From Dugong dugon (lineage: Eukaryota; Chordata; Mammalia; Sirenia; Dugongidae): a DNA stretch of 64,000 bases. The translations under genes were made by a program, and so were the position numbers. This document shows positions 1-11,403 of this stretch, one piece after another. The notes beneath the pieces were generated by a model. The model worked only from the letters and a program-made list of their open reading frames with translations, made no database searches and was not told the DNA's origin. Positions within the stretch are counted from its first letter, which is position 1. Each line of letters opens with the position of its first letter. The stretch covers positions 23,430,501 through 23,494,500 of the forward strand of contig CM057469.1 in assembly GCA_030035585.1 (NCBI GenBank), written 5' to 3'.

Positions 1-1196
1 GCAAACAACATTTGCACTATTCTTCTAGAAAGCTTTTTTAACAGACATAACTTGTCGTTTAAGGCCTTTTCTGTCCCTAGCTGGTCTCATAATTGCATAT
101 CACTTGCACTGAAATTATCCACAACCCTTCCTTAATCTCACAACCTACCCCCTTCTGATCCAGCTATTGTTCCTATATGATCATTCACAGCAAAATTTCC
201 AGAAACGGTTGGCTGTAGTTCCTCATCTCTCAATCTCTTCTCATCTCTACTGAGTCTGTTTTTTTTTTGTTGTTGTTGTTGTTGTTTGTTTGTTTAAATC
301 TCCACTGAAATTGCTCTTGTTGAAGTCAACAATGACCTCCATGTTGCCGATTCCTTGGGCCCTTTCTCATTGTCTACTTGGTCTCAATAGAATTCCATAG
401 AGTTGACCCCTCCCACCTTGAAACACTTTCTTCTCTTGACTTATGTGACACCAGTCCTTCCTTACTCGCTTTATAAACTTCTGGCTGTTCCTTCTCTATA
501 GTCTTTGCTGGTTCTTCCCTGCATGACTTTTGAAGGTTGGAGGGCTCCTGAGAGCTGTATTTTCAGCTCTTGGTCTTCTCTAGACATATGCTCAGTTTAA
601 ATAGGGTATTCATGTCCCTGGCTTTACATACCTTCTCTACATTTCACTCTCAACTCTCACCTTAGCATTCAACAATTTAACTGATCTTTCCACCTCAGTA
701 TGTATTTAATAGCTATCTCAAGCTTAACCTGCCCAAAACTGAATCCTTGTTTTATGCCCTCAAACCTGCTCTTCTTCTAGGTTACTTTTTCATTTCAAAA
801 ACTTTGCTTCACTCTCATAGCTAATGAAATATATGTCTTGTCGATTCTGTCTCTGAAACATGCCTTAAACCCATCCCTTCACTTCTTCACTGCCACTACT
901 GTAGCCAAATCACATTTATTTCTCATCTATGTTATTCCAATAGCCTCTTAAATGGTTTCCCATTTCCATTCTCACTCATCTACATTTCTTTCTCCACAGA
1001 GTAGTAAGAGTTCTACGTTTTTCCAGAAATAAAATCAGGTCATGTCACTCAGCTACTTTAAACCTTGCACTGGCTTCTTGTTAAACATAAAATAAAATCC
1101 AAACTCTTTATCATAGTCCGTAGGCCATACATGATCTAGTATTCAGCTACCTCATCCCCATCTCATAATATGCCCCCCACCCCCACAATAAGGCAA

Positions 1197-1400
1197 GGAG
1201 CCCTGGTGGTGCAGTGGTTAAGCATTCGGCTGCTAACTGAAATGTTGGCGGTTCTAACCCACCAGCCACTCTGCAGGACAAAGAAGTGGCAGTCTGCTTC
1301 CATAAAGATTTACAGCTTTGGAAACCCTATGGGCAGTTTTACCCTGTCCTATAGGGTCACTATGAGTGGGAGTCGACTTGAGGCAATGGGCTAGCTAAAT
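1197..1400 (+). mobile_element. AfroSINE, full length
   Basis: The head 'ggagccctggtggtgcagtg' carries the tRNA-derived promoter boxes. The body contains 'aagtggcagtctgcttccat' and the tail reads 'gagtgggagtcgacttgagg'. The listed short ORF across it is only SINE sequence. It abuts a second SINE at 1404. Confidence 0.9.
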
Positions 1401-1403
1401 ACG

Positions 1404-1746
1404 GAGCAGTGGTGGTTCACTGGTAGAATCATCGCCTTCCAAGTGGAATACCCAGGTTGATTCTCACCAATGTACCTCATGCACAGCCACCACCTGTCTG
1501 TCAGTGGTGGATTGAGTGTTGTTGTGATGCTGAACAGGTTTCAGCAAAGCTTCCAGACTAAGACAGACTAGGAAGAAAGGTGTGGTGATCTACTTCTGAA
1601 AATCAGCCAATGAAAACTCTATGGATTACAATGGTCTGATCCCCAACTGATCATGCGGATGGTGCAGACCAGGAAGCCTTTCGTTCATCGTGCATCAGGT
1701 CACCATGAGTCAGAGGCCAACCGGACGGCAGCTAACAACAAAAACA
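1404..1746 (+). mobile_element. tRNA-Gly-derived SINE
   Basis: The head 'gtggttcactggtagaatc' followed by 'ccaggttgattctcacc' matches the A and B boxes of a tRNA-Gly gene. The body reads 'cctcatgcacagccaccacc' and 'cagactaagacagactagg'. The tail 'ggacggcagctaacaacaa' is of RTE type. Confidence 0.85.
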
Positions 1747-2549
1747 CACTCACTAAGCTCTAGTCATACTGGCCTTTCTCTTTGAAGAACGTGATAAGCT
1801 TATTCCCATTCCCGTTCATTCCCGTGCTAGCTGCTCCCTCTTCCTAGAAATCTCAGTATTATTCCTTCTTGTTATTCAAGTTCCAGGTTGTATGGCCCTC
1901 CTTAGAGAGGCTTTTCCTAACCACTTGATCTAAGGCCACTCCAGCCCAAATCACTATCACATCGTCCTGCTTTATGTTCTTCATAGCACTTCCCACTGCC
2001 TGAAAATACCTTGTTCATATATCATTTACTATTGGATTATCAATTTATCCTGATTTGAATGTAACTTCCAGGAAAACTGGGACCACGTTTGCTGTATCCC
2101 TGATGCCTAGTGCCTCCAACAGTACCTGGTACATAGCAGGTTCACAATAAATGTTTGTTGAAATGAATTCATGCCTCGTGACAATGATGAAGTAGAGCGC
2201 TTTAACGAAGAGCTCAGGAAACCTAATGGGGATCAGAGTCAATTTTAAATTTCTAGAAATATCTTATCAAGGTCTTAACTTTTCTAATAATAACTTAAGA
2301 GGAATTCATAACAAATTCTATCAACAAGATGAGCTATGAATATTTTATATGAAAAGTTTGCATGGAATGAGTCTTAGGACATTTCTTTATATGTAGTGTT
2401 TAAAGCAAATAAGATCTCAGATGTTGTGTTGCTTTTTATTTTTTAAATCAATGTGTCAGGGAAGTAAAGAATGCATAATCAGCAAGGAATAGAGTAATTG
2501 CATTTATATTAAAATTTCTTATTGCTAAAATCCTCTGCCTATAAGTTAT

Positions 2550-2755
2550 ATAAAGAAAATTTGTGTCCAAAAAAACTCAGAATTATCTGGAGGGCTTGTT
2601 AATAGACAGATTCCCAGCTCCACTGGACCCCCACCCCTCCCCAGAATTTCTGATTCAGTAGGTCTGGGGTGGAGTGGGGCAAGAATTTGCATTTCTAACA
2701 AGTTCCCAGGTATTGTTGTTGACACCATTGGTGCAGGAGCCACACTAAGAATCAC
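2550..2755 (+). mobile_element. MER5A-like hAT DNA element
   Basis: Contains 'ctggagggcttgttaa', 'tctgattcagtaggtctggg' and 'gcatttctaacaagttccca', the well-known MER5 core. It is non-autonomous, old and without coding capacity. Confidence 0.8.
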
Positions 2756-2759
2756 TTAT

Positions 2760-3600
2760 CAAGATTAATAAGTAACTAACTGTAAAAAAAAAAAAAAAAA
2801 AAGGGAAAAGGGATCCTAATAATAGGAAGATTAGTGCAAATTTTGTCATAACTTCCAGAATTATTCTACTAGCTTGTTGCTAAATTATCCAAACAAATCA
2901 CTTTTTCTCTTTACATTTTATATTTTCTATTAATATACAAGGATTCTATCCCATTTGATGCCAAAACTTTCTTCTTATTTATAGGTATTTATTTAACACA
3001 CTTACACACGTTTTCTATCAACACTCTATTCACATATTTCCTCTATTCTTCAAACGCAAATTCTTCTATTTATTTTGAGAAGAACCTCTCCCAAACAATT
3101 TTCCTTTGCCGCTCACTACTCTCCTGCATTGAAGCAGTCACCAGGTCTTGAAAAAAATTCTATATTTAAAAATATTTTGCCAGAGCATACAAAAATTACA
3201 ATTAAAGCTGTTTGACATGGGTGAAATAAGAACATGAAAGCCAATAAATATTACTTCCTATGCTTCTGCTCAACTCCTGGTCAGGAGTTCTGAAGTGCTG
3301 GCTTCCCCACTCATTCTTACCAGGGGCTGCAGCAGCTCCCTGATCCATCCCTCCGTTGACCAAAGACCCTTGATTTTCTAAATAAACACTCAAAGCCATC
3401 AAATCTTAGAGTCCAAAAGTCTCTTAGCGATAAAAGAATGCTACTTCCAGATAGCTATCTCAATGTAATAATCCAAAATTAACATACACATATGTTCATA
3501 GCAATATTGTTTGTAAAACTGGAAACAACCTAAGTAGAAGAACATTAAATAAAAACACACATACGCGTTAGAATATTATATAACCAAAAAAAAAAAAAAA
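2760..3600. other. No recognised feature
   Basis: AT-rich intronic sequence with a poly(A) run at about 2784-2802. I see no coding or repeat signature that I can name. Confidence 0.5.
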
Positions 3601-3772
3601 ACAAACAAACAAACCAAATCTGTTGCCATCAAATCAATTCCAAGTCATAGCAACCCTATAGACCCTAGGACAGAGTAGAACTGCCCTACAGGGTTTCCAA
3701 CGGGCAGCTGGTGGATTCAAATTGCTAACATTTTGGTTAGCAGTTTGACCTCTTAACCACTACCAGGGCTCC
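3584..3772 (-). mobile_element. AfroSINE, antisense
   Basis: A poly(A)/(CAAA) stretch, then 'ccatcaaatcaattccaagt' and 'ggtttccaacgggcagctgg', ending in 'accactaccagggctcc'. It is flanked by the short duplication 'agaatatt' (about 3571 and 3773). Confidence 0.9.
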
Positions 3773-4089
3773 AGAATATTGCAGAGTCATTAAAAATTAT
3801 TTGTATTCTCTTTAATCTTCCATGAATTCTCCTAATTTTCTACAAATAGTATGCAGAATTTTTGTAACCAAAATAAAATTATTATTTTAAAGACAAGGAG
3901 AATAAGTTTTTAACAAGAAGAGCTAGGTAACTTGGATCATATGTAGTGCCACTTCCTGACCAATGCAGATATCTCTTTTACAACATTCTTGAAAAATAAT
4001 CACAAAACATTCATTTGCATATTTTTCAGAGATAAAGAGCTTAATATTTTATGAATGACTCCATTCACTTTTTAAAGAACTATAGTTGT

Positions 4090-4490
4090 AATCCACCAGC
4101 TGTTTGTCTGTTTGTCCAACTGTGGTGGCTTGTGTGTTGCTGTGATACTGGAAGCTACACGACCAGTATTTCAAATACCAGCAGGATCACCGATGGTGGA
4201 CAGGTTTCGGGGGAGCTTTCAGACTAAGAGAGACTAGGAAGAGAGGCCTGGTGATCTACTTCAGAAAATTAGCCAATGAAATTCATACGGATCACAACAG
4301 AATATTGTCCGATATAGCGCTGAAAGATGAGCCCCCTAGTTTGGAAGGCACTACACAATGGCTACAACAATGAACTCAAACGCGCCAGTGATCGTGAAGA
4401 TGGCGCAGAACTGGGGTACATTTTGTTCTGTTTTACATGGGCTCACCATGAGTTGGAGCCACTTGACAGCAACTAGCAACAAAAATATAG
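4090..4490 (+). mobile_element. tRNA-Gly SINE/RTE mosaic
   Basis: Begins with the tRNA-Gly SINE body (opened by 'accagctgtttgtctgtttg', without an intact head). It runs through 'gactaggaagagaggcctgg' and then continues into 'gatgagccccctagtttgga', which I recall as 5' RTE sequence. It jumps to an RTE-like 3' end ('caatggctacaacaatgaac') and ends 'gacagcaactagcaacaa'. It looks like an internally deleted RTE joined to the SINE-like 5' part. Confidence 0.6.
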
Positions 4491-4713
4491 TAGTTTTAAT
4501 TTTTAGAAAATATTGAGTAAATATACTTTTCCCTGGCATATCTGCTCCTGAATCCTAGCTTTGCTCTGGAGTAGACCAGGAGAGGCCTAATCATCACTTT
4601 CACATAATAGCCCTTCACATCTTTGACTACAGCTCTTGGAGTTCATGTTTCCTTGACATCCCACCACTACCATTCCCAGTACCCCCAACACATAAGTATG
4701 ATATTCTTCAGAT

Positions 4714-4866
4714 TGAAAAACTCATTGTCGTCGAATCGATTCCAACTCATAGTGACCCTATAGACCCTAGGAGAGAGTAGAACTGCCCCATAGGGTTTCC
4801 AAGTTGCAGCTGGTGGATTCGAACTGCCGACCTTTCGGTTAGCAGCTGTAGCACCACCAGGGAACC
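4714..4866 (-). mobile_element. AfroSINE, antisense
   Basis: Contains 'gaatcgattccaactcatag' and 'ggtttccaagttgcagctgg', ending 'agcaccaccagggaacc'. The duplication 'tcttcagatt' flanks it (about 4705 and 4871), marking a clean insertion. Confidence 0.9.
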
Positions 4867-4984
4867 TTTTCTTCAGATTACATATGTGTAATTCTTGTAT
4901 CTCCTCTTTCACCATAATGGATGCATGCCTATCGATTATCTTTAGCTTTTTAACCTCCCTCTTAATGTATGTTGCCTGAAAGAA

Positions 4985-5310
4985 CCCCAAACTTCATGGC
5001 TAAAGTTGAAGGAGAGAGCAAGGAAGGTGAGGAGAATCAAAGGAGCCGATTCCTGGGCAGGCCTCAGCATAGAAGTGAAGGCCAGCCTTCACTAAGCCCG
5101 AGGTGCAGTGGGCCGGGTCCCTGCTTAAGCCCTCTCTGCTGGGCTCCGGCCCTCTCTGCTGGGCTCTGTGCAGGGGCCTCTCCCAGCTTTGCCTTCTATG
5201 GCACCGCAGCGGCCGCTGCAAACAGTCTTGGAAAGAAAGCGATCCTAAATGGAAACACACATCACAATGGCAAATCATCTCCCTCACATCTTCCTGTCAC
5301 AAATAATTAA
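4985..5310. other. GC-rich patch in GREM2 intron 1
   Basis: A locally GC-rich block in an AT-rich intron. It contains a GCGGCCGC site near 5210 and a 20-bp-period tandem pair (17-bp unit at 5130-5146 and 5150-5166). Open frames run across it on both strands (for example 113 codons at 4969-5310), but I recognise no protein or splice sites. It could be a regulatory element or chance. Confidence 0.35.
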
Positions 5311-5529
5311 AGAAGTCCTCTACTCTAAACAAGGAGAAATTGCTCAAAGAAAGGAGAAATGTTAGATCTAAATTTCAATTAACCTGAACACTGATTGCTA
5401 TGTAGCACTCATGAGTCTCTGGCCCTCATTAAATGTGGATATAATTAATGAAGTTTGCCTTGGGCAGTGGACCAGAGCCCAGATAATTATATTTTAGACA
5501 AATAATTTTGGCTGTGTTTTTCAGAATAT

Positions 5530-5660
5530 GACATGCTTATTATAAATGTCAGTTCTCAGGGCCCAGCGAAGGTCTTAAGAATCAGAATTCCGGCAGTATG
5601 AAGACTCGGCATCTGCATTTTTAACAAGTTCCTAGGTATATGTTACTCATAATAAGGTTT
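5530..5660 (+). mobile_element. MER5-like fragment (weak)
   Basis: Pieces such as 'gcatttttaacaagttccta' followed by 'gtttgagaaccact' fit the 3' half of a MER5-type element. The match is diverged. Confidence 0.5.
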
Positions 5661-6149
5661 GAGAACCACTTTCTAAAGAAAAAGAGAGTTCTGTGAATAA
5701 AAATAATAGATATTGTCAATAAGACTGCTCTATGGGAAAATGTGCCAATACTTGTGTTTGGCAACAATATATTAGAAAATATGTGATAAGCTTGGCTTAA
5801 GGTATAACTGGTTCTGTTTGATGTTAACAAGAAACATTCTCTACAAATACTTCAAAAGTTCAATAGAAGTCCTTTTTATTTACATTATTTATAATTAGGC
5901 TGATCCAAGGAAAGATCTAAACAGTGTTATAAAAAGCAGAATGGACACCAAACATAACATGAGCATATGTGCACTCAGTAAATATTTGCTGCATGAATGG
6001 AACACTTAAATTTGCTTTATTTCCCAAATAAAAGACAAAGAAATTATTCCTCTAACCTCTCAGACTTTTCCCTTCTCAATTATCAGTTATATTCTGGCCA
6101 TTTGAATACTAGCAAATGCAGCACCTGCAATCTCTCTAAAATATTAGAT

Positions 6150-6290
6150 ATCCCTACATTTATTCAATAAATATTTATTGGTCATGTATTATGTGTGGGG
6201 CCTGTGCTAAATTCCAGGGAAATGAGATGAACAAAACAGACCGGGTCTCTACCTTCATGGAGTTTTCCATAACAGAGAACAAGAAAAGGT
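6150..6290 (-). mobile_element. L2 3'-end fragment, antisense
   Basis: 'tattcaataaatatttattg' followed by 'ggcctgtgctaaattcc' and 'tgaacaaaacagacc' is the complement of the L2 3' end. Confidence 0.65.
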
Positions 6291-6399
6291 GAATTTTTTG
6301 AGAAACAAGGAAAATCTCAGCGAAAGTATAAGGAACTTAAGGGTAGGTGCCAGCTTGGCATTTGCCATATTTGTTTAGCTTGCAGGATGACATTATTGG

Positions 6400-7390
6400 G
6401 CTCCCAATGCTGTGGTTCACAAAATAATCTATATCCTCTCCAGTTACTCAGTTTACTTCACTGGGATCAGATCCTTGCACAGATCAGCAGCACGTCCAAA
6501 CATAATAAACAGCATTCAGTGCACATCATCTTCACTTCTTCCCTGCAATCTTGCTTCCCCTCCCACCACTTCTCTGAAACATCTCCAGCCAAGGTTACCT
6601 CCATCAATCCAGTGAAAACTTTTCCGTCTTTGCCTTACTTGACTTCTTATCCCAGTTGCCGTCAAGTCTGCTCCAACTCTTTGTGACCCTGTGTGTGTCG
6701 GTGTAGAACTGTGCTCCATAGGGTTTTCGATGGTTGATTTTTGGAAATAGATCACCAGGCTTTTCTTCCAAGGTGTCTCTGGGTGGTCTTGTACCTCCAA
6801 CCTTTCGGTAGCAGCCAAACATATTAACCATTTGCACCATCTCTGTAGGTTTCTTTTCCTCACTCTCTTGAAATGCTGATGTTCCCCAGGGTTCCATGTC
6901 AAGCCCACTTCTCTTCTTACTGTAGCCCTGAGTGATCTCACTACCCCACATAGCTTCACATTGGCGTAGAGCTGCCTTTCCATCTAACCAGACATCTTCC
7001 TTTCCTTGTGCAATAGCAACTCCCCTACCCTCGCAACCAGCTCTTTCTCCAATGCTCCCCATCATGGTAAATGTCACCTCCTGTCATCCAGTTGCCTGAG
7101 GCAGATAACTAGATCTCGTTCTCCACGCCCATTCATTTACTTCAATAAGTTAAAGCCAAACATCTAAAATGTTTCCATCTTTTCTGCCACCATTGTCTCT
7201 TAGTTCAGACCCACGTAATTTCTTCCATGGATTACTCATATAGCCAGTTAACTAACTACTCTCCTATTTCTAGAGTTTTTGTCGCTTTCTATTTCCTTGT
7301 CTTCTTCCTGGGATGAAGTCTGTGTGTTTTTCATCTTTGTATACTCAACACCTGGCAACACGCCCCGAACATATAGAATGAATGAATGAG
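6400..7390 (+). mobile_element. L2 LINE 3' part, split by a SINE
   Basis: Diverged L2 sequence with the characteristic end 'ctcaacacctggcaacacgc' then 'gaatgaatgaatgag' at about 7388. An antisense SINE at 6650-6845 lies inside it. The overlapping 155- and 157-codon minus-strand frames here are chance frames through SINE and L2 sequence. Confidence 0.6.
6650..6845 (-). mobile_element. AfroSINE (longer 'cacctggaag' subtype), antisense
   Basis: 'ccagttgccgtcaagtctgc', 'tccatagggttttcgatgg' and 'ttcttccaaggtgtctctgg' mark the second AfroSINE subtype, whose middle differs from the 1197 type. Confidence 0.85.
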
Positions 7391-8610
7391 TCAATGCTTA
7401 CAACTTTAATGAAAGTGCTGCCTTTTATAGGCCCCTAAAAGGAGAGTGCTATGGTATTGGTATTCATTTTGCATAAGTTATCAGCACTCTCTTTTACTCT
7501 TTTGCATAACTCTATGTCCACTGGCATGTTTTAGGTCTCCTGGTTGTCTCTGATTATGTTTGTTTTCTTTGGTTGAGAGCCTTGAATTTGCCCTCTAATT
7601 GGTCTGAATTCAGCATCAGTTGTCAATAGGAGCTAACTTGAAAAAAGGCAGGGCACATAAAACTTAACACCAACTGAACTAGACTTATTGTTTCAATTAA
7701 ATTACTTAATAGGGGACTTCCAGCCCTCTACGGACTCATTAGCCAACAGAGTGTTTTGAAAAACTGTCAGGAGAGAGAGATTGCAGAATTCAAGAGACAC
7801 GAGTGAGTGAATATGAGAGGGATAAAACTTGAAGTCTTTCTTCATAACTTGTTCTTGTGGATGTATAGTTTTCTGTATCAAACAACTCAAGAATAAACAC
7901 CATTCATTAATGCAATTCTCATGCTTAGAAATAATAATATGATAATATACTTTAGTATATTGTGCTCCAAATATCTTTAGTTTGAAAATTACATAACCCT
8001 CGCAACTTTTTAATTGACATCTAAAATTTGCAGTGAATGTTATTTAAAGAATATTGCAAAGTTGATGTTTTAAAATGAAATGGTTACAATACTCTTTTTA
8101 ATGTCTCCAGACCAATCTAAATAGCACAACTATTTTATGCCCTGTATTATACTTTTTTAAAAAATGCATGTAGAAATACTTCTTTAAAGGAAATTTTACA
8201 TTATTTCTTTTTCTCCTTGAATTCATATTTTTATTCTAGTTCCCCCACAGAATTTTTCTTAATATAATAGGTTTTATGTTTGAAAGTCTTTTATTTTTCA
8301 TCCTATTTTTTTCTGCAACAAAATTTATATACCTATAAATCTAAACTTAATTTTTAAAAATTTTCTGAGTTCAAAAGTGTTTAAATATGTCCAGTGAATT
8401 GAGTACTCATTAGATTTAACAACAGCATTTGATCAAAATAGCATAAATATGTTACAAATTTGGTAAATAATTATTAAATATAAAGAAGTAAAATTCAACT
8501 ATTTACCTCTCTTAATGAGATGCTATTTGCATTTTTTGTTGTTTATGTTTTCATGAATGAATACTGCTTATTGCTAGGAAGAGACAAGGCTCAGCAGAAA
8601 TTTTCTACCT
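7391..8610. other. No recognised feature
   Basis: AT-rich intronic sequence; no gene or named repeat seen. Confidence 0.5.
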
Positions 8611-8669
8611 AATATATACATATATACATATACACATATGCACATATGCACATATATACATATATATTT
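8611..8669. repeat. (ATATAC)/(ATATGCAC) microsatellite
   Basis: Alternating A/T-rich repeat of 'atatatacatat' and 'catatgcacatatgcac' units. The RTE element at 8671 begins directly at its right edge, and similar 'atatgtatatac' follows the RTE 3' end, so the RTE landed in this tract. Confidence 0.85.
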
Positions 8670-8670
8670 G

Positions 8671-10652
8671 AAAACTAATGACCGAAGACCAGACGAGTTG
8701 TGGAATGACATCAAGGACATCATATATGAAGAAAGCAAGAGGTCATTAAAAAGAAAGAAAAGACCATAATGGATGTCAGAAGACACTCTGAAATTCCCTT
8801 TTGAATGTCAAGTAGCTAAAGCAAAAGGAAGAAATGACGAAGTAAAAGAGCTAAACAGAAGATTTCAAAGGGCAGCTCGAGAAGACAAAGTAAAGTATTA
8901 TAATGACATATGAAAAGACCTGGAGATAGGAAACCAAAAGGGAAGAACACGCTTGGCATTTCTCAAGCTGAAAGAACTGAAGAAAAAATTTGAACCTCAA
9001 GTTGCAATGCTGAAGGATTCTACAGGGAGAATATGAAGCGACGCAAGAAGCATCAAAAGAAGATGGAAGGAATATACAGAGTCACTGTACAAGAAAGACT
9101 TTGTCAACATTCAGCCATTTCAGGAGGTTGCATGTGATCAGGAACCAATGGTACTGAAAGAAGAAGCCCAAGCTGCACTAAAGGCATTGGTGAAAAACAA
9201 GGCTCCAGGAATTGACGGAATACCAGTTGAGATGTTTCAACAAATGGATACAGCACTGGAAGTGCTCACTCGTCTATGCCAAGATATTTAGAAGACAGCT
9301 ACCTGGCCAGCCGACTGGAAGAGATCCATATTTATGCCTACTCCCAAGAAAGGTGATCCAACTGAAAGTGGAAATTATTGAACAATATCATTAATTTCAC
9401 ACACAAGTAAAATTTTGCTGAAGATCATTCAAAAGCAGCTGCAGCAGTATATCAACTGGGAACTGCCAGAAATTCAAGCCAGATTCAGAAGATGACATGG
9501 AACCAGGAATATCATTGCTGACGTCAGATGGATCCTGGTTGAATGCAGAGAATACCAGAAAGATGTTTACTTGTGTTTTATTGAGTATGCAAAGGCATTG
9601 AACTGTGTGGATCATAACAAAATTATGGATAACACTGTGAAGAATGGGAATTCCAAAACACTTAATTGTGCTCATGAGGAACCTGTACATAGACCAAGAG
9701 GCAGTTGTTCAAATAGAACAAGGGGATACTGCGTGGTTTAAAGTCAGAAAAGGTGTGTGTCAGGGTTGTATCCTTTCACCATACCTATTTAATCTGTACG
9801 CTGAGCAAATAGTCCAACAAGTTGGACTATATGAAGAAGAACGGGGCATCAGGATTGCAGGAAGACTCATTAACAACTTGCGTTATGCAGATGAAACAAC
9901 CTTGCTTGCTGAAAGTGAAGAGGACTTGAAGCATTTACTGATGAAGATCAAAGACCACAGCCTTCAGTATGGATTACACCTCAACATAGAGAAAACAAAA
10001 ATCCTCACAACTGGACCAATAAGTGACTTCATGATAAATGGAGAAAAGATGGAAGTTGTCAAGGATTTTGTTTTACTTGGATCCACAATCAACACCCATG
10101 GAAGCAGCTGTCAAGAAATCAAGATACATTGCATTGGGCAAATCTGCTGCAGAAGTCCTCTTTAAAGCAAAGATGTCACCTTGAAGACTAAGGTGAGCCT
10201 GACCCAAGCTATGGTGTTTTCAATTGCCTCATATGCATGCAAAAGCTGAGTGATGAATAAGGAAGACCGAAGAAGAATTGATGCCCTTGAATTGTGGTGT
10301 TGGCGAAAAATATTGAATATACCATGGACTGCCAAAAGAACGAACAAATCTGTCTTGGAAGAAGTGCAACCAGAATGCTCCTTAGAAGCAAGGATGGCTA
10401 GACTATGTCTCAGAAACTTTGGACATGTTATCAGAAGGGATCAGTCCCTGGAGAAGGACATCATGCTTGGTAAAGTAGAGGGTCAGCAAAAAAGAGGAAG
10501 ATCCTCAATGAGATGGATTGACACAGTGGCTGCAACAATGGGCTCAAGCATAACAATGATTGTGAGGGTAGCCCGGGACAGGGCAGTGTTTCATTCTGTC
10601 GTAGATGCGGTCACTATAAGTCGGAACCGACTTGACGGCACCTAACAACAAC
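8671..10652 (+). mobile_element. RTE-clade LINE, 5'-truncated
   Basis: About 2 kb of an RTE (BovB-related) retrotransposon lacking the endonuclease part. It ends in the SINE-like tail 'ggaaccgacttgacggcacc' and 'taacaacaacaac'. Translation gives the endonuclease/RT linker, the RT and the C-terminal part in several frames with stops and frameshifts. I infer it supplies the machinery class that moved the SINEs here, because they share its 3' tail. Confidence 0.9.
9150..10645 (+). pseudogene. Broken reverse transcriptase of the RTE LINE
   Basis: Fragments include 'KNKAPGIDGIPVEMF' (about 9190) and 'KVRKGVCQGCILSPYLFNLY' in the 173-codon frame at 9644-10165. A third part follows at 10250-10645 (RRRIDALELWCWRKI). 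The RT active-site box reads YADE, so the second catalytic aspartate is lost (about 9886-9897). There are internal stops between 8700 and 9640 and frame changes near 9640 and 10165. It is non-functional. Confidence 0.9.
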
Positions 10653-10663
10653 AACATATGTAT

Positions 10664-11140
10664 ATACGACATTGGTGGTTTGGTGATAGAAATCTCGACT
10701 TCCATGCTGGAGATAAAGAGTTTGATTTCTGGCCAATGCACCTCATGCACAGCCACCACCCATTTGTCAATGGAGGCTTGCATGCTGCTCTGATGCGAAA
10801 CAAGTTTCAGCGGAGCTTCCAGATTAAGATAAGGATGAAAGACCTGGAGATCTACTTCCAAAAATCAGTCATGAAAATGGGCAGCTTCTGTCCAGAGGTA
10901 AGATGGGAAGGCAGAGAGGGTTAGGAGCTGGCTGAATGGACATGGGGAATCAGGGGTGGAAAGGTGGAGTGTGCTGTCACAGTATGGGGAGAGCAATTAG
11001 AGTCACATAACAATGTATGTATAAATTTTTGTATGGGAAAAAAAAAAATCAGTCATGAAAATCCTATGGATCGCAATGGTCTGATTTGCAACAGATTGTG
11101 GGGATGGCACAGGACCAGGGAGTGTTTCAAATAGCAAGAT
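10664..11140 (+). mobile_element. tRNA-Gly SINE split by an L1 insertion
   Basis: The head 'cattggtggtttggtgatag' and body 'cctcatgcacagccaccacc' run to 10878. The sequence resumes after the L1 piece with 'tcctatggatcgcaatggtc' and 'ggatggcacaggaccaggg'. Confidence 0.85.
10879..11043 (+). mobile_element. L1 3'-end insertion (truncated)
   Basis: 'gggcagcttctgtccagagg' to 'tataaatttttgtatggg' plus poly(A). It is flanked by a perfect 19-bp duplication (10860-10878 and 11044-11062). Nearly identical to 30039-30200, so both come from one young L1 subfamily. Confidence 0.9.
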
Positions 11141-11211
11141 GATTTCAGTTTATTCTGAATGTTGCAGTGACAAAGAGTTAAATATGAAAGAACAGGTATT
11201 TGTGTAAAATA

Positions 11212-11368
11212 ACCAGAAACCAAACTTGTTGCCATCAAGTCGATTCCAACTCATAGCAACCCTACAAGGGAGAGTAGAACTGCCCCAGAGGGTTTCCAAG
11301 GAGCGGTGGGTGGATTCGAACTGCCAATCTTTTCGTTAGCTGCCGTAGCTCTTAACCACTGCACTTAA
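11212..11368 (-). mobile_element. AfroSINE, antisense
   Basis: 'ccatcaagtcgattccaact', 'agggtttccaaggagcggtg' and 'gctcttaaccactgcac'. The extreme 5' end is missing. Confidence 0.85.
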
Positions 11369-11403
11369 AACCAAATTATACTATTGGCCGAATTAGAATA
11401 ATA

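Larger units (their letters stand above)
100..2168 (+). mobile_element. L2 LINE, 3' half, interrupted by SINEs
   Basis: Old L2-type sequence whose 3' end is the typical 'cctagtgcc...agtacctggtacatagcaggttcacaataaatgtttgttgaaatgaat' block (split here), ending near 2168. Upstream text such as 'aaatcaggtcatgtcactca' and 'cactggcttcttgttaaa' is also L2-like. The element is split by the AfroSINE and tRNA-Gly SINE at 1197-1746. It encodes nothing intact. Confidence 0.7.

Noticed and set aside
1404-1480. tRNA-Gly-like sequences (also at 10664, 30231 and the complement of 59740-59795) as functional tRNA genes
   Set aside because: They continue into a common SINE body and tail and have base changes in the stems; they are SINE heads, not tRNA genes.
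6516-7077. Two overlapping minus-strand frames of 155 and 157 codons
   Set aside because: They run through an antisense AfroSINE and L2 sequence, with no recognisable domain and no start context or splice signals.
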